A stretch of 64,000 bases of DNA from Poa pratensis (Eukaryota; Streptophyta; Magnoliopsida; Poales; Poaceae): the NCBI GenBank assembly GCA_947311845.1, contig CAMZMU010000027.1, positions 78,569,805 to 78,633,804 of the forward strand, given 5' to 3'. Made by a program: the position numbers and the translations under genes. The notes beneath the pieces are model-generated. The model did no database searches and was not told the origin of the DNA. It worked only from the letters and a program-made list of their open reading frames with translations. Positions 43,438-54,853 of the stretch are shown here, in pieces; the stretch's first letter is position 1, and each line of letters starts with the position of its first letter.

Positions 43438-43533
43438 CTCCCTCAGATCCACTAAAAGTGCCGTGGGAAAACACCGCAGCCAGCACAACTCATTCGTACA
43501 GCTTCCGACAGATTTTTTTCGGATCGGAGGGAG
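43438..43533. mobile_element. Stowaway MITE (96 bp), TSD TA
   Basis: CTCCCTCAGATCC and GGATCGGAGGGAG are inverted termini with TA on both sides (43436-43437, 43534-43535). Short, non-coding. Confidence 0.85.
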
Positions 43534-43703
43534 TACAAGATTGCAACTAGGAGCTCTCTTCTAAGATCCAACTAAAAAAATCCAAGTGTGCTAAGTGAAG
43601 TCTCGCGAGAAGTTTCAATTTTATTTTCCTGATTCCATGTTCACTTATTATTGCTGGCCGCGGATTGGGAGGCTGATTTACCTAACTATGTTCACATTAG
43701 TTA

Positions 43704-43985
43704 GACTAGCCACAATGGAAGTATCATAGATGGTATCATGCATGCCATGTTGGCAAAAAAATTGATGTGTCACTGCAATTAATAATGAGAGATGTGATAG
43801 TTGTATCATAGGTAGATACCGTAACATAGCGGATTCCAATGAAAAATGAGTCTAGCACCTAATAAATGTAATAATATATGATATCATACATATGTTATTA
43901 CCCATTGTGAAAATAATAACATAGACTAGTATCATATGCATGATCCTATGATACTAGTATATGGTACTCTCAATTGTGACTAGTC
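43704..43985. mobile_element. Tourist-like MITE (282 bp), TSD TTA
   Basis: The ends GACTAGCCACAATG and, reversed, GACTAGTCACAATTGAG, with TTA at 43701-43703 and 43986-43988. The core repeats ATGATAC/GTATCAT. It lies inside copy B of the three-fold intergenic repeat, and its right TTA is shared with the next element. Confidence 0.82.
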
Positions 43986-43988
43986 TTA

Positions 43989-44860
43989 GAGCATCTCCAG
44001 CAGCAGCGCTAGGCGCCTGCGCGCTAAATTTTTTTGCGGCGCCAGAATTGTGATTTCTAGCGCGCGACTCCTGTTTTGCTTTAGCAGACGCGTTATAATT
44101 TAGCGCGGCGATGTCGTGCTTCAGCAGTCGCGCTAAAATGCAGCGAGCAGCGCCAATATGATGAGCAAATTCATAGCAACATAGCAACATAGCAAAATAG
44201 CAACATAACACCCTGTTTGCATCCTCCTCCGGCGACGGCTCCGGCGCGGGTGCCGGCGCTACAGGTGGCGGAGCTATTGGCCTCGCCTTCCTCTTGTTCG
44301 CTAGCGCCGCAGCGGCGCCCACCTTCTTCACCTTCTTCGCTGCCGCCGCCGTCGTCGCCGCCGCAATCGGGTGCTTGGGGAGGCCGTTCCGCCGCTGCGC
44401 ACCGGGCGCCTGCGCGACGGCTCCAACGGAGTTCGGCCGTGGCGCCGTGAAAAGGCCCGCGCGAGCCCCATGCCAGGATTTGGTGCGGCGCCGGCGGCGG
44501 AGTTGGTCACGCTCGCGCTAGGGTTTGCGGCGGCGCCGACGGGAGGGTCGCGGACGTAGGGAGGGGTCGGAGGAACGCTCGATTGGCCTTCCATCGCCGG
44601 AATTCCGCCGGCGGCACCGCGCGCTAGGCAAAGGCAGGGCGACGGCGGGAGCAGTGGAGAATTTTCCGGGTGGTGGTTGCTCTCTCGCGCGCAATTTCGT
44701 TTCGCACCGCGCGCCGGAGCGGCCGCCCCAAATTCAGCGCAACAAGTACCGCTTTAGCGGAATTTTAGCGCGGCTGCTGGAGACGTCGAAACGGGTGCGC
44801 GCGCGATATCGGCGGTTTCTTGGACGCGCGGCGTTTTTAGGGCTGCTGTTGGAGATGCTC
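43989..44860. mobile_element. Non-autonomous PIF/Harbinger element (872 bp), TSD TTA
   Basis: The ends GAGCATCTCCAGCAGC and, reversed, GAGCATCTCCAACAGC, flanked by TTA (43986-43988, 44861-44863). The GC-rich interior on the minus strand has MEGQSSVPPTPPYVRDPP (from 44594) and, in another frame, KKVGAAAALANKRKARPIAP. This composition resembles the N-terminal part of Harbinger ORF1 (Myb-like) proteins. The DDE transposase and Myb domain are missing, so this is an internal-deletion derivative. Confidence 0.82.
44281..44594 (-). pseudogene. Harbinger ORF1-like N-terminal fragment
   Basis: The frame starts at ATG 44594 (MEGQSSVPPTPPYV), Ala/Pro-rich then Arg-rich, and shifts near 44340 into GAAAALANKRKARPIAPPP. 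I associate it with Harbinger ORF1 proteins because of its position inside a TTA-flanked Harbinger element and its style; this is inference from memory of the family, not an alignment. Confidence 0.4.
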
Positions 44861-44864
44861 TTAG

Positions 44865-45500
44865 TAGCTCAGTTTGCACTCTCGACCATCTGCGTCCGTA
44901 CAATAGGAAGCTCCCAAGAAGGAGAGGTGCAGTTAAGCTAGGAGAGAGCGTCGAAGGTCTTCTTTCCTCGGGATCACATCCAGCTTTGATTAGGCCACTT
45001 GGTCACCGAAGTAAATTGATCGATCTCGCATCTGTATCTATAGCTGTGTCTTCTTCGTAATCATAGAGAACAATACTCACTATGCATTTGCCCATGAATC
45101 TATGGTTGATTACCACTCCGCCAACAATAAGATCCATCCTTCGGCTTATCTTTGATCGGTGCCCTTTTGGTTAGTTAATTGGTTTACGTGCAAGCTGTAG
45201 ATCAAGCTTCGTTGCGTCACCTTTTTTTAATAACTCTTCCATGCGTCACTTTTAATTGCTCTCTGTCTCAAAATAATCAAACACACAGTCTTAGTTCGTC
45301 CTTAGTTTAATGGAGGTCGGTCCTGCTTCGCTTTTGGATATGCAAATGGTTCGATGGTCGAGATAGGCACGGAATAAACTGGAATCCTCGTCGAGGCCGT
45401 CGGATCGCTGTCTGAGCTCACCTGCTCTTTGCTCGTTCGATCGTCAGGTTCATGTTTCACCATCCGTACGGTAAAAGAATAAACGGAAAAATGGCCTGTG
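44865..45500 (+). repeat. Copy B (right part) of the three-fold intergenic repeat
   Basis: Continues copy B after the two nested elements. It contains AGGAAGCTCCCAAGAAGGAG, CAGCTTTGATTAGGCCACTT, TCATAGAGAACAATACTCAC and ATCTATGGTTGATTACCACT, all of which recur in copy C at 49390-49600. The left part of copy B is at 43609-43700. A local duplication of TTCATGTTTCACCATCCGTA is at 45451 and 45501. Confidence 0.75.
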
Positions 45501-45954
45501 GTTCATGTTTCACCATCCGTACGGTAAAAGAATGAACCGATGTGAACTGGGAAGTAGTTCCCGGAAACAAAATGTTGTTTCCATAACTTGCCGCGCAAGC
45601 TATTAATCTATTATTTACGATAACAACGACTTGCAACATACATATTGACATGAACTAAGTCTTGGGACATTAGAGATGTGAGGTGACCTGCATTTAGGAT
45701 ACACAGGAAAAAATTATTAACTGACGGCGGCTACGTAATTCATTAAAAAAGAAGAAGCATGCCCGGTTGTCCCCTCTCAACATTTGGACTAATAAACTAG
45801 TCCAAGTAGTCCATGATCATGTTGATCCCACTCATAGTACTCCTAATTAAGCTGACTTGGGAGTAGATGTAGAATCACAGGGAACTTTCCCGGAAGCAAC
45901 GCATCCAGATATGCATATTCTCATTTCTGAACCAATGAAGCCTTGGTAAGAACT

Positions 45955-47700
45955 CTGGATGGCACCCGCCGGGTTCGGGTACGGGTTTGACATCCCCATA
46001 CCCGCACCCGCCCCTTCTCCCCGCCCCTGCCACCCGCCCCCATACCCGCCGCCGGGTACAGGGCTTCACCATACCCGCCACCCGCCGGGTATGCAGGACC
46101 CGACGGGTACCCGGCGGCGGCGGAGCTCGAGGAGCCGGAGCAGAGGACGAGGGGCATCTTGGGAGGCGCCGACAGCCTCCAGCGACGTAGACGTGACGCA
46201 GGCAGCAAGCTATGGAGGCGCCGCCGCGCGGCAAGCTTCAGGGTTGGGCGCGGGGGAGCAGCTCCGCGCGGCAAGCTGCGGGGTTGGGCGCGGGACATCA
46301 GGGGGCGGAGGTGCAGCGGCGAGCGGCGGGCGACGGCGCCGGTGGCGGTAGTACGCGAGGTTGCGAGTTAGGGTTCTTGAATCTTGCGTGGGGAACGAAA
46401 CGGGAGAGAAGAGAGAGGATCGATGGCTAGGTGCCTAGGTGCGTTTCGTGCGCTGGTGTGTATGGCCTGGGTGCGTCCGTGCGTTAGAGCATCTCTAGCA
46501 GAACCCGCAAAACGGTCAAACCCGCATAATAACCGCCCGATGCGGATTGAAAACGGCAAAACGGCGGAGAACGGAATCCGCAAATTTACCCAACCCGCAA
46601 AAGATTTTGCAGGGCCCCGTGAATCCCCGCCTCGGAACGTCTTTTTTGCGGATTTCGGCGCCGAATCTAGGGGCCCCTGCATTTGGTCAACACGGTTGGC
46701 GGGCTGAACATTCAGCACCCGCCGGGTGACCTTCAGCCGCGGAACTCGCCGGAATCCGGCCGTTCTTCGCCAAACTCGCCGGAAACTGGAGCCCCAGCTA
46801 GCCCCTGGAGGGCTCAACGACGGCTCGGCCCCTGGCAGCACCGTTGTCTCCCGGCGGAGGTGCTCGCCGTCGTCGCCGCACGCGCTCGACCTCTCCAAAC
46901 TGCGGCTTCACAGGCATGCGGCGACCGGCGGACAGCGGTGCAGGAGCGGCGACCTGCGGCTGCGACTGCAGTGGGCGCAGCTGAGGCATGGCCATGGGGC
47001 GAAGCTGGAGGTGCGGGGCGGAGCTGGCGACGCATCTTGTGCTAGCTAGCTCAATCGATCCATTGTGATAGCTAACGCAACGATCGATGGGGATGGACGG
47101 GAGATGCTAGCTAGCTCAATCGATCCACTGTCATAGCTAGCTCAATCCATCGATGCGGACAGGCGGGCGGGCAGTGAGGATGCGGTGTGGAAAAAGAAGA
47201 TGGGAAAAAAGAGATAAGAAATATCAGGGAAATATTCTGCAGTATATTCCTTTTTACAGTTTCGTTTTGGGTTTCTGATCTGCGCGGCGACTTTTGAGCC
47301 CGCAAACCACCCAAAACACGAACCGTAAAACACATTTGCGGTTCGCGTTTTGCGGGCTCTGCTAGAGAGGCTCTTAGTGGGCTTTGGGCTGGCCTGCTGT
47401 AGCGTGTTGTGTGCATAGTGAGTGGGTTACATGAGGCTGTGAGAGACTAAAAAAAAGTATGGCTGTGAGACAATGACATGTGGATCTACATCTCTTAGAC
47501 GGGTCTGCGGGTTCGCGGGTACAGGTTTGGCATCCCATACCCGCCTCCGCTAGATCCGACGGGTCTGGATCTTTACCGCTAAGGACCCCGTGGGTTTTTT
47601 TCTATACCAAATCCTTCCCATTTAGCGCGGATATCCGTCAGGTTAACGTGTATCGGATACCCATTGTCATCCGTCGTAAGAACCGCACTAAACTAAGCTC
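45955..47700. mobile_element. Unclassified GGGTA-rich DNA element hosting a Harbinger element
   Basis: Both borders are rich in GGGTACGGGT/ACCCGCACCC-type repeats (45955-46110 and 47497-47560) around a GC-rich core with open frames of composition only. The middle is occupied by a Harbinger-like element (46497-47373). Termini and target duplication were not resolved. Confidence 0.4.
46497..47373. mobile_element. Non-autonomous PIF/Harbinger element (877 bp), TSD TTA
   Basis: The ends GAGCATCTCTAGCAGAACCC and, reversed, GAGCCTCTCTAGCAGAGCCC, with TTA on both sides (46494-46496, 47374-47376). Subterminal CCCGCAAAACG blocks match the element at 7661-8765, so the two are family members. No coding content recognised. 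A short CTAGCTAGCTCAATCGATCC repeat is at 47041 and 47107. Confidence 0.83.
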
Positions 47701-48299
47701 AGCCTTGCCCGGCTTTCACTGAAACGAAACAGGGAAAAGCCCGTGCTCGTGCTGTCCCCGGCGTCGACTGGTGCCGATGGCCAGAGCCAGCTTGCATTGC
47801 ACGTGTTAGCTCGATCCCGCCTCCTTCGCTGGAGAGATCTTTATTCGACCTGTTCTTTTCTGTCCGGGCACAGAGCGCAGGTGTCACGTGCGTGCGATCC
47901 GTACAGAATTGCAACTGGTAGTACAGTACGTACGTGCATCGACGATCGACCTGTCTGCAGACAGACTGTTCCTCTGTTGTTTGTTACTGTTCTCTGCTGG
48001 GACCCGTGCATGTACGCACACACCCGTACCATTGGACAGCGAGCTGGGCGTGCGTGCTAGTCTCTCCGCTGATTTGTCCGGCTTGCTGTTGCACATAAAC
48101 AAATCGGATGTCATGTGTAGCTAGAAATATTGGGAGCTGGCATGGCGGGCCCACCTGTTACACTAAACGCTTGTTTAACACGAAAACTGACATGGTTGGC
48201 CCACCCGTTACACTGAGGTGGCACGTGGAGACGTCGTTGTTGTGTAACTTCCGCTACCGGGTCCTACCTGTCAGCAACCTATCTTCTCCACCTTATCTT

Positions 48300-49270
48300 A
48301 TTCCTCCTCTCGTTTAAGCCCTCGCCACAATGCAGCTCACCAGGAAGATAAGGCCGACCCGATGTTGTCCTCCTGCTCCTCGTGGTTGCCCTCTTAGTCT
48401 CTCCTGCCGAAACCCTAGCTTCGTCGTCGTTTTGGTCGTCTCGCCGCTGCTGAGACCTGAGTGCGCTGCAGCTTCCTTCTCCGTTGATGCTCCGACTTGC
48501 GGCGTAGGGGCCTGCTGGTGTGATCAAATAAAGGCGGCGGTCCGAGGGTTCCTCTTGTACCAAGACGAATATTGGCCTGACGCCTATCCTCCTCTATCGG
48601 GCCGGAGTGTCGGGTTCCGGAAGGCTCCGTCGGTGAACTCCCATGGACGTGTTATGCCTGGAGATTGCTGCATCGAGTGGGATTTGGTCGTGCCCATTGG
48701 GTTTTCCGTTAAGGAGGGAGCGACGCGAAGCTCTGCTATCTGTTGCCATCATGGGATATGTTTAGCTCCATGGCGAAGTCAGAGGCGGAGAATGGCATGA
48801 AAGCAGAGATTGGGCGACTATTAATGTGATTGGAGCCTTTGCGGCGATGAGGAACTTGTTTGGAGTTTCGGGATTCGTAGCAGCGGTATGTAAGTGGGGA
48901 CGACAACACAGTGAAGTTCAAAATCTTACCTTTCACTGTGAAAATCTAAGGTCTGGCCTTAATTGGTTGTGCCTAGAAATGATCTTGTTGAAGGCATTGT
49001 TTTGAGAGCGGAGACTATCTCCAAGGAGTGACCCAAGATTTACGATCAGGCGACGACGACGCTTGTGCACTATTTCCTTCTTGGAGGCGTCGCTTTTAGA
49101 GAACTTGGACATCAGGTGTTGTCTTGCTGGTGGTTGTGCGCGCTGCTGCTGTAAGGAATAGAACTCTGTAGCGAGACTTTTCTTTTTTAGCTTCTTCTTC
49201 TTTTGGCTATGTGTATCTGTAATACCAGTAGGGTATTGCGTATATACTCTTTATCGAGAAAAAAAATGAA
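48300..49270 (+). mobile_element. Probable truncated retroposon with A-tail
   Basis: A plus-strand frame at 48330-48800 (Cys-rich, 156 codons) has no recognised domain. The segment ends with GGGTATTGCGTATATACTCT, then TTATCGAGAAAAAAAATG, a 3' end style of grass LINEs and their derivatives. It separates the two anchors of copy C of the three-fold repeat and so looks inserted there. The 5' limit is uncertain. Confidence 0.4.
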
Positions 49271-49299
49271 AATTCAAGTTTGTTGAGTCTCATGATAAG

Positions 49300-50035
49300 G
49301 TTCTAGATTTTTCTTTTCCTGATTCCAGGTTTACTTATTATTCCTGGCCGCAGATGGCAGGAAGATTTACCTAACTTCTCCTATTTTGCTTCCGTACGAT
49401 TAGGAAACTCACAGGAAGGAGAGGTGCAATTAAGCTGAACCATATAATTCTTGCCTCGCGTCACACCCAGCTTTGATTAGGCCCCTTGGCACCGAAGGAA
49501 ATCGATCCATCTCGCGTGCAAATCTTTATAGCTGTCTCTTTTCCGTATCATAGAGAACAATACTCTCCATGCCTATGGATCTATGGTTGATTACCACTAC
49601 ACTCGATCGGTGGCTTTGGTTAATTAATCTGTTACGTCCATGTTGTAGATCGAGCTTCCTTGCGTCACCTTTGATCTTTTTGTCGTTCACAGACACATGT
49701 CTTTGCTTCGCTATTGCAGTAAACATTTGACTTCCTTAATTCTTCTTCTTACATACGATTCAGAACGGCTGATGTGGACAATTGAAAATTGAGAGATCCC
49801 TTTTAAATAAAGGCTGCATGCCCAAATCGATGCAGAGGTTGGGGTATGACCTCCTTTTCGAGAAAATGCTAATGTGTTGGACGGTCGAGATAGGCAAGGA
49901 ACAGGTTCAACCGTTTGATCGAACAAAGTGTAACTTGGAAGCGTCCTCGGTGCCGTTGGATCACTATCTGACCTCACCTGCTCTTTGCTCGTTCGTTTGC
50001 CATGCATGTCTCCTGGACTTACTTAGCCAGTAAAA
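49300..50035 (+). repeat. Copy C of the three-fold intergenic repeat
   Basis: Shares with copies A and B: CCTGATTCCAGGTTTACTTA, TACGATTAGGAAACTCACAG, CAGCTTTGATTAGGCCCCTT, TCATAGAGAACAATACTCTC and GATCGAACAAAGTGTAACTT. A related upstream anchor, GCTTGCTGTTGCACATAAAC, is at about 48080. No reading frame is conserved among copies. Confidence 0.75.
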
Positions 50036-50249
50036 GTAAACCAAATAAAGGCATATGTAGGACTCACTGACTGCCCTCTGTGGCGCTTGGCTACTTGCCG
50101 TCTCTCACCTTCCCTAACCTTCTAATCCCTTCCGAACCTCAAATCTCGAGCACATCAAATCCCAATCCACACCAAATAAAGCCTCTCGCCTCTAGTTTCA
50201 GGTCCACAATTGATTCCCCTTCTTTCTAGCCCACAAATCACAGCATATC

Positions 50250-52681
50250 ATGGAGGAGACCCTGCAAGAGCAGGAAAGCAGGGATAAGGAGCAGAGCAGA
50301 AGCCGGCAGGTGCCAGAACTTCCAGATTTAGCGATGAATATGCTGGCGATGAGTATAGCAGAGCCAGGAATCAGCTCTGTTTGTGCAAGCGAGTTTCAGC
50401 AAGAAGAAGAGGTGGACTTTAGTTCTGTCTGCTTATGAAAGTAGCCTGCACAGGAGGCACTCCAAGAAGCATCACCAAGCAAGCTTTGCAGCAATCCATG
50501 GCGAGAGCTTGGAGGAGCTACTACTATGCAATCTCTCAGGTATCAGATTCGGTCTTCTTAGCCCATTTCAGATCGCATGAAGCCATGATGTCTATCTACA
50601 GACGTCAACCATGGACTATCGGATCAGATAATTTGCTTCTTGATTGGTTTGATTCGGGAGATGAAGTAAACTTTAGTGGTGATTACAGATTTGAGTTCAT
50701 CTTTGTTACTGTTAGAGCTTATGGAATTCCTCGCGCGCTGCTAGATCTATTAAGCTGCTCTATGACATTCTGAATCAAGTAGGCTCGTCCTCGGAATACC
50801 ACATTCCAAAGCAAAATGTGCTATATGCAAATCAGGATTATATTTGGGGAGTGGCAAAGATAAGAGTAAATCAACCGATCCTAGAGAAGGTGAATGTAGT
50901 ATATCCGGACAACAGCTCAGGAATAGCATATCTGCACTATGAAAAGATCAAGAGAATTTGTTTATTTTGTGGAGTCATGTTTCATAATGTGCAGCATTGT
51001 CCCGTCAGAATCAACATGATCAAGGACATGTCGAAAAAAGGGCTCCCACTTCATGATTTTCCAGTGCAGCGATATGGACAGTGGGTCATAGATGAAGATC
51101 AAGTGCCAATAGAAGCGATACGGAATGCATCCATCACTAATATTGGTCTCCAATCAAGACCTAATCCAATTCTTGAGAAGCTTCGGAAGCTCTTTGCTCA
51201 GGATCCGAAAGGGAAAGCAAAGCAGATTGAGAACCAGCAGTTCTTCCAGCCATCAGTTCATCAGGGGCAGAACAGTCAATACCAAAATACAGTGCTACAG
51301 TATCAAACTGGGTCTGCGACGGCATTTACTCCAGGTACTATCTATCCAGGAACTCTCCAGATTAGCGGTGCAAGAGGAATGGAGAAGTTGTATGACCGCC
51401 ACCTCAGCCAGCAACAGCGCCCACCTCAGCTACCTGTTCAGAGTCATAACACGGGAAGCAGAGGACTTCAAGTGCAACCCTCTGCAGCACTGGACCCACG
51501 GAGCACGACTCTGACAAGACACAAAGACCTCTCTCTCAAGCCATTCTGCCGGCACCAAATGTAGGCCCACAATATGCTGCTCCAAGCCAAGGTTGGGCTC
51601 AAGAATTGGTGTCTCTGCCATACCAGCCAACGGAAGAAGAAAGGACTCGACAACAACGGTATGGGCCGGGTATGGGCCAGCAGCCAAGGCCTACGGAAGG
51701 TACATATTATTCCCTTCATAGTCAACGGAATATCGCATCGTCTGCTCCAAAGCGCCCTGCCCCAATCGATGGAGCTCCCACGTCGCCGCTAGCCAAGAAA
51801 TCCACTGTGAATCAATTTAGCCCCAACTTCGCAATCGAGCAGGGACCTCCACAGCAAATCTCTGCTAGAGAGGGTCAAGCCAGTCTTCTCCCAGCCGCAA
51901 CCGAGCCTCTGACACAGATCCTCGCCACTCAATCCACTGCCTCCAAGCAACGAGCAGCAGATGCCCCCTCTCCGCAGCAGCACTACATCGTTCTGTTCAC
52001 CTCGGAGATCCTCAAGGAGATAAAGCAGGAGCAACGTGTGGAGGAGCAGAATCAGGAACGGAGACAGCAGGCTCTATAGAGGCAGCCATCGAAGGAGCAA
52101 CCGGTGACACAGCAACTGTCGCTGCAGAGGGCAGGCCTCGTCGTCGCACTCGGGGGTGGGATATTCCGCCGCCAACCCAAGACCAAGGTAACGAATCTGT
52201 TATGGGGTCTATTCACCATCAACCTAGCACTGCCCTGTGGATCCATCAAGGAGGAGCCAGCCAAGTGGGGCCGATCCGTAGTAATCGCAAACCTCGTAGT
52301 GCATCAGTGGGGAATTTGGTGCACCCCTACGCTCGTTCACCTCGTAGACAGACTCCACCAAGAAGCGTTGCAAGCCCAGCAGACTATGATCCATACCCGA
52401 TACGCACGCCTTCGCCGACTTGGTCTCCAAGCACGCCAGATTCTCGCCAAGGAGCTTTCTCACCTCCTCAGATGGTTAGCACCTACTACATAGGTATGGA
52501 TGCTGGTAATATGGATGTTGGTCAGGGAAGCCAGAGACATAATGGAGATGAAGCTCAGTCTTCAACAACTTATCCTAGCGAAGGAGTTCATCTACAACAA
52601 GACCTTGGAGATAATGCAGGTAACATAGAACTGAGTCAAAGGGCAATGGCGCCAGCCCATGAGGCGCCACGGGCGCCATGA
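50250..52681 (+). pseudogene. LINE ORF1 (gag-like, zinc knuckle)
   Basis: Starts MEETLQEQESRDKEQSRSRQ and continues through a DUF4283-like RNA-binding region (SITKQALQQSMARAWRSYYY and onward, 50460-50730). A CX2CX4HX4C knuckle, CLFCGVMFHNVQHC, follows at 50961-51002, then a long Gln/Pro/Ser-rich tail ending EAPRAP. It would package LINE RNA. Frameshifts lie near 50435, 50740 and 51545, and a TAG at 52077 interrupts the tail. The final TGA overlaps the ATG of ORF2. Confidence 0.85.
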
Positions 52682-54449
52682 GGGCCTTAGGATGGAACTG
52701 CCAAGGTATGGGCAAGAGCCTGGGCAGTAACAAGATGATGCATCTTGCCCGACTGATCGACTCTACAAATGCACAGGTAATCTTTGTCTCCAAAATTAAA
52801 TCATCCGAGGTAAAACCTGCCAACCTTATTTCTAGGTTTAATATGTTTGATACTATTGTAGTACCCTCGCGGCGTTGATCCGGAGGGCTTTGGCTGATGT
52901 GGAGCGACGACATCGACATCATTGTCCATACCACTAGCTTTCATCTTATCTTAGCTATTGCTACTATTAGGTCTACAAATCAGAAGTTTGGTTTAGTTTG
53001 TATATACGGTGATCCTTATCATCGCCAGACTAGTCTTATTTGGAACCAGATCACCTCTTTTGTCTATGATAATGCTACTCTCCCTATGTTATGTATGGGG
53101 GATATGAACGATCTTTTGTATGATATGGATAAAAGTTCTCCGGTTACTAATCGCTCTCGCATGAATGCTTTTCAGTCTTTAGTTAAATCTTGTGGGTTAT
53201 TTGATTTGGGATATAGTGGTCCTGCCTACACTTGGACAAATAAGAGATTCTCTTCAAAACCTGTTTATGAAAGACTTGATCGCTGTCTTGTAAATGCTGA
53301 TTGGTGTGCTCTTTTTCCTATCTCTAATGTTTACAACTTACCTCTTATGCGTACCATAAGTGATCATGCTCCTATTCTCTTGTCCACTGATGGCAAAATC
53401 ACTAGAACTAAGCGTACTTTTAAATTTGAAAACTGGTGGTTAAAAGAAAAAGATTTTAATCTACAGGCCAAGGGAAGCTGGTCAAAAACTACCAGTAAAT
53501 CTTTTAGTCAAAGAACTAATCATTTGTCGCAAGCTTTAAGAATCTGGTGCAGGAAAAAGAAGCCTCTGCAGCAGGAACTCAACGAACTAGAGGACAGAAT
53601 AAAGGAAATACAGGCGAAGCAGCGGCCTGATCAAGATCACGCTTTGGAGAATTCTCTAGTAACAAGGTACGAACAAAACCTCACAAAGCTAACAGACTTT
53701 TATATGCAGAGAGCAAAAAAGAATTGGATCAAGGATGGAGATCGGAACACGACATACTTCCACAAAGCTATACTCAAGAGGAGAAGAAGGAACATGATAG
53801 TATCCATCAAGGACGAAAACGATGTTATCCAACACATGCCAAAGCAAATTGCTAACACTTTTGTGAATTATTTTAGACATATTTTTAGCTCCACTGACAC
53901 AAATGTTGGCAGGCCTTATATCCATCACAAATCCTACAAGACACCTCAGATTACACCTACTCTATTACAGATAAACAGGAACTTTGGGACACTTTGCAGG
54001 ACATGAAGAAGAATGCTTCTCCTGGCCCAGATGGTTTCAATGTGGAAATCTACCTAGCAACCTGGAGCTGGATCGGAGATGATGTGACAAACCTGGTAAC
54101 CTCTTTCTTTAACTCTGGAGTTATGCCACAACATATCAATGATACTCACATTGTGCTAATCCCTAAAAAACTGGCGCCTCTTATACCTTCTGATTATAGA
54201 CCTATAAGTCTTTGCAACGTTGTTTACAAACTTATAGCCAAAACTCTTGCAAATAGACTTAAACGTCATTTGCCCGACTATATAAACCCAGCACAGCAGG
54301 CTTTCATTGAAGGGCGTCGCATTAGTAATAACATTATCATTGCCCAGGAAATTACCCATTCCTTTGCTCTTTCCTCTTGGAAGCATCAGGCTTTTATGCT
54401 CAAAATAGACCTTGCCAAAGCCTTCGACCGTGTAGAATGGAATTTTATA
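52678..54449 (+). pseudogene. LINE ORF2 (endonuclease-reverse transcriptase), truncated
   Basis: The ATG at 52678 opens [12 protein letters not shown], the AP-like endonuclease start with the metal-binding Asn. The usual Glu motif (SETK) is SKIK here, Glu to Lys. A TGA at 52876 interrupts VPSRR*SGGLW. Then come GDMNDLLYDMDKS, CGLFDLGYSGPAYTWTNKR and SDHAPILL, the other catalytic positions. After a frameshift near 54000 the RT follows: NASPGPDGF, IVLIPKKLAPLIPSDYRPIS, QQAFIEGRRISNN and LKIDLAKAFDRV (motif A with its Asp). It ends before the FADD motif at the CACTA insertion. Confidence 0.88.
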
Positions 54450-54645
54450 CAATAGTAGAGAACCCACTTCTAGTACCGGTTGTAGATGGCCTTTAGTACC
54501 GGCCGCACAACCGGTACTAAAGGGTCGGCACTAAAGGGGTAACCCTTTAGTACCGGCACCTAAATAAAACCGGTACTAAAGGGTCTCCACGTGGGCGCAC
54601 AGGCGCGCGACCCTGAGGACCTTTAGTACCGGTACTAAAGGTTCC
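54450..54645 (-). repeat. CACTA 3' terminus and subterminal repeats
   Basis: At least seven copies of TAGTACCGG or its complement CCGGTACTA in both orientations. These arrays are the binding sites for TNPA-type proteins and bring the ends together. The terminal CACTA is mutated to CAATA. Confidence 0.85.
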
Positions 54646-54853
54646 TGCTTTTTTTGCTTATTTTTCAGGGGGTTTTGGTTTTTTTTCTTTTCGATTATTT
54701 TTCGGGGTTTAGGGTTTCTGTTTTTTTCCTTTTCGCTCATTTTTCAGGGTTTCGGAGGAGATCGCGTATAAAGTACTCACTACACATATAAAGTAGTCAT
54801 TATACACATACAAAGTACTCTCGTCACATATAAATTTAAGTACTCCTAATTAA

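Larger units (their letters stand above)
50075..54449 (+). mobile_element. L1-type LINE, 5' end present, cut by CACTA at 54450
   Basis: A leader of about 175 bp precedes ORF1 (50250-52681) and ORF2 (52678-54449). ORF2 order is endonuclease then reverse transcriptase, as in plant L1 LINEs. The element is lost at 54450, where a CACTA terminus begins; the remainder should lie beyond the CACTA's far end outside the window. Several frameshifts and one stop make it inactive. Confidence 0.9.

Noticed and set aside
48330..48800. 156-codon Cys-containing ORF as a defensin-like gene
   Set aside because: Cysteines are not spaced as in known families, the frame lacks a convincing signal peptide, and the segment looks like a retroposon body.
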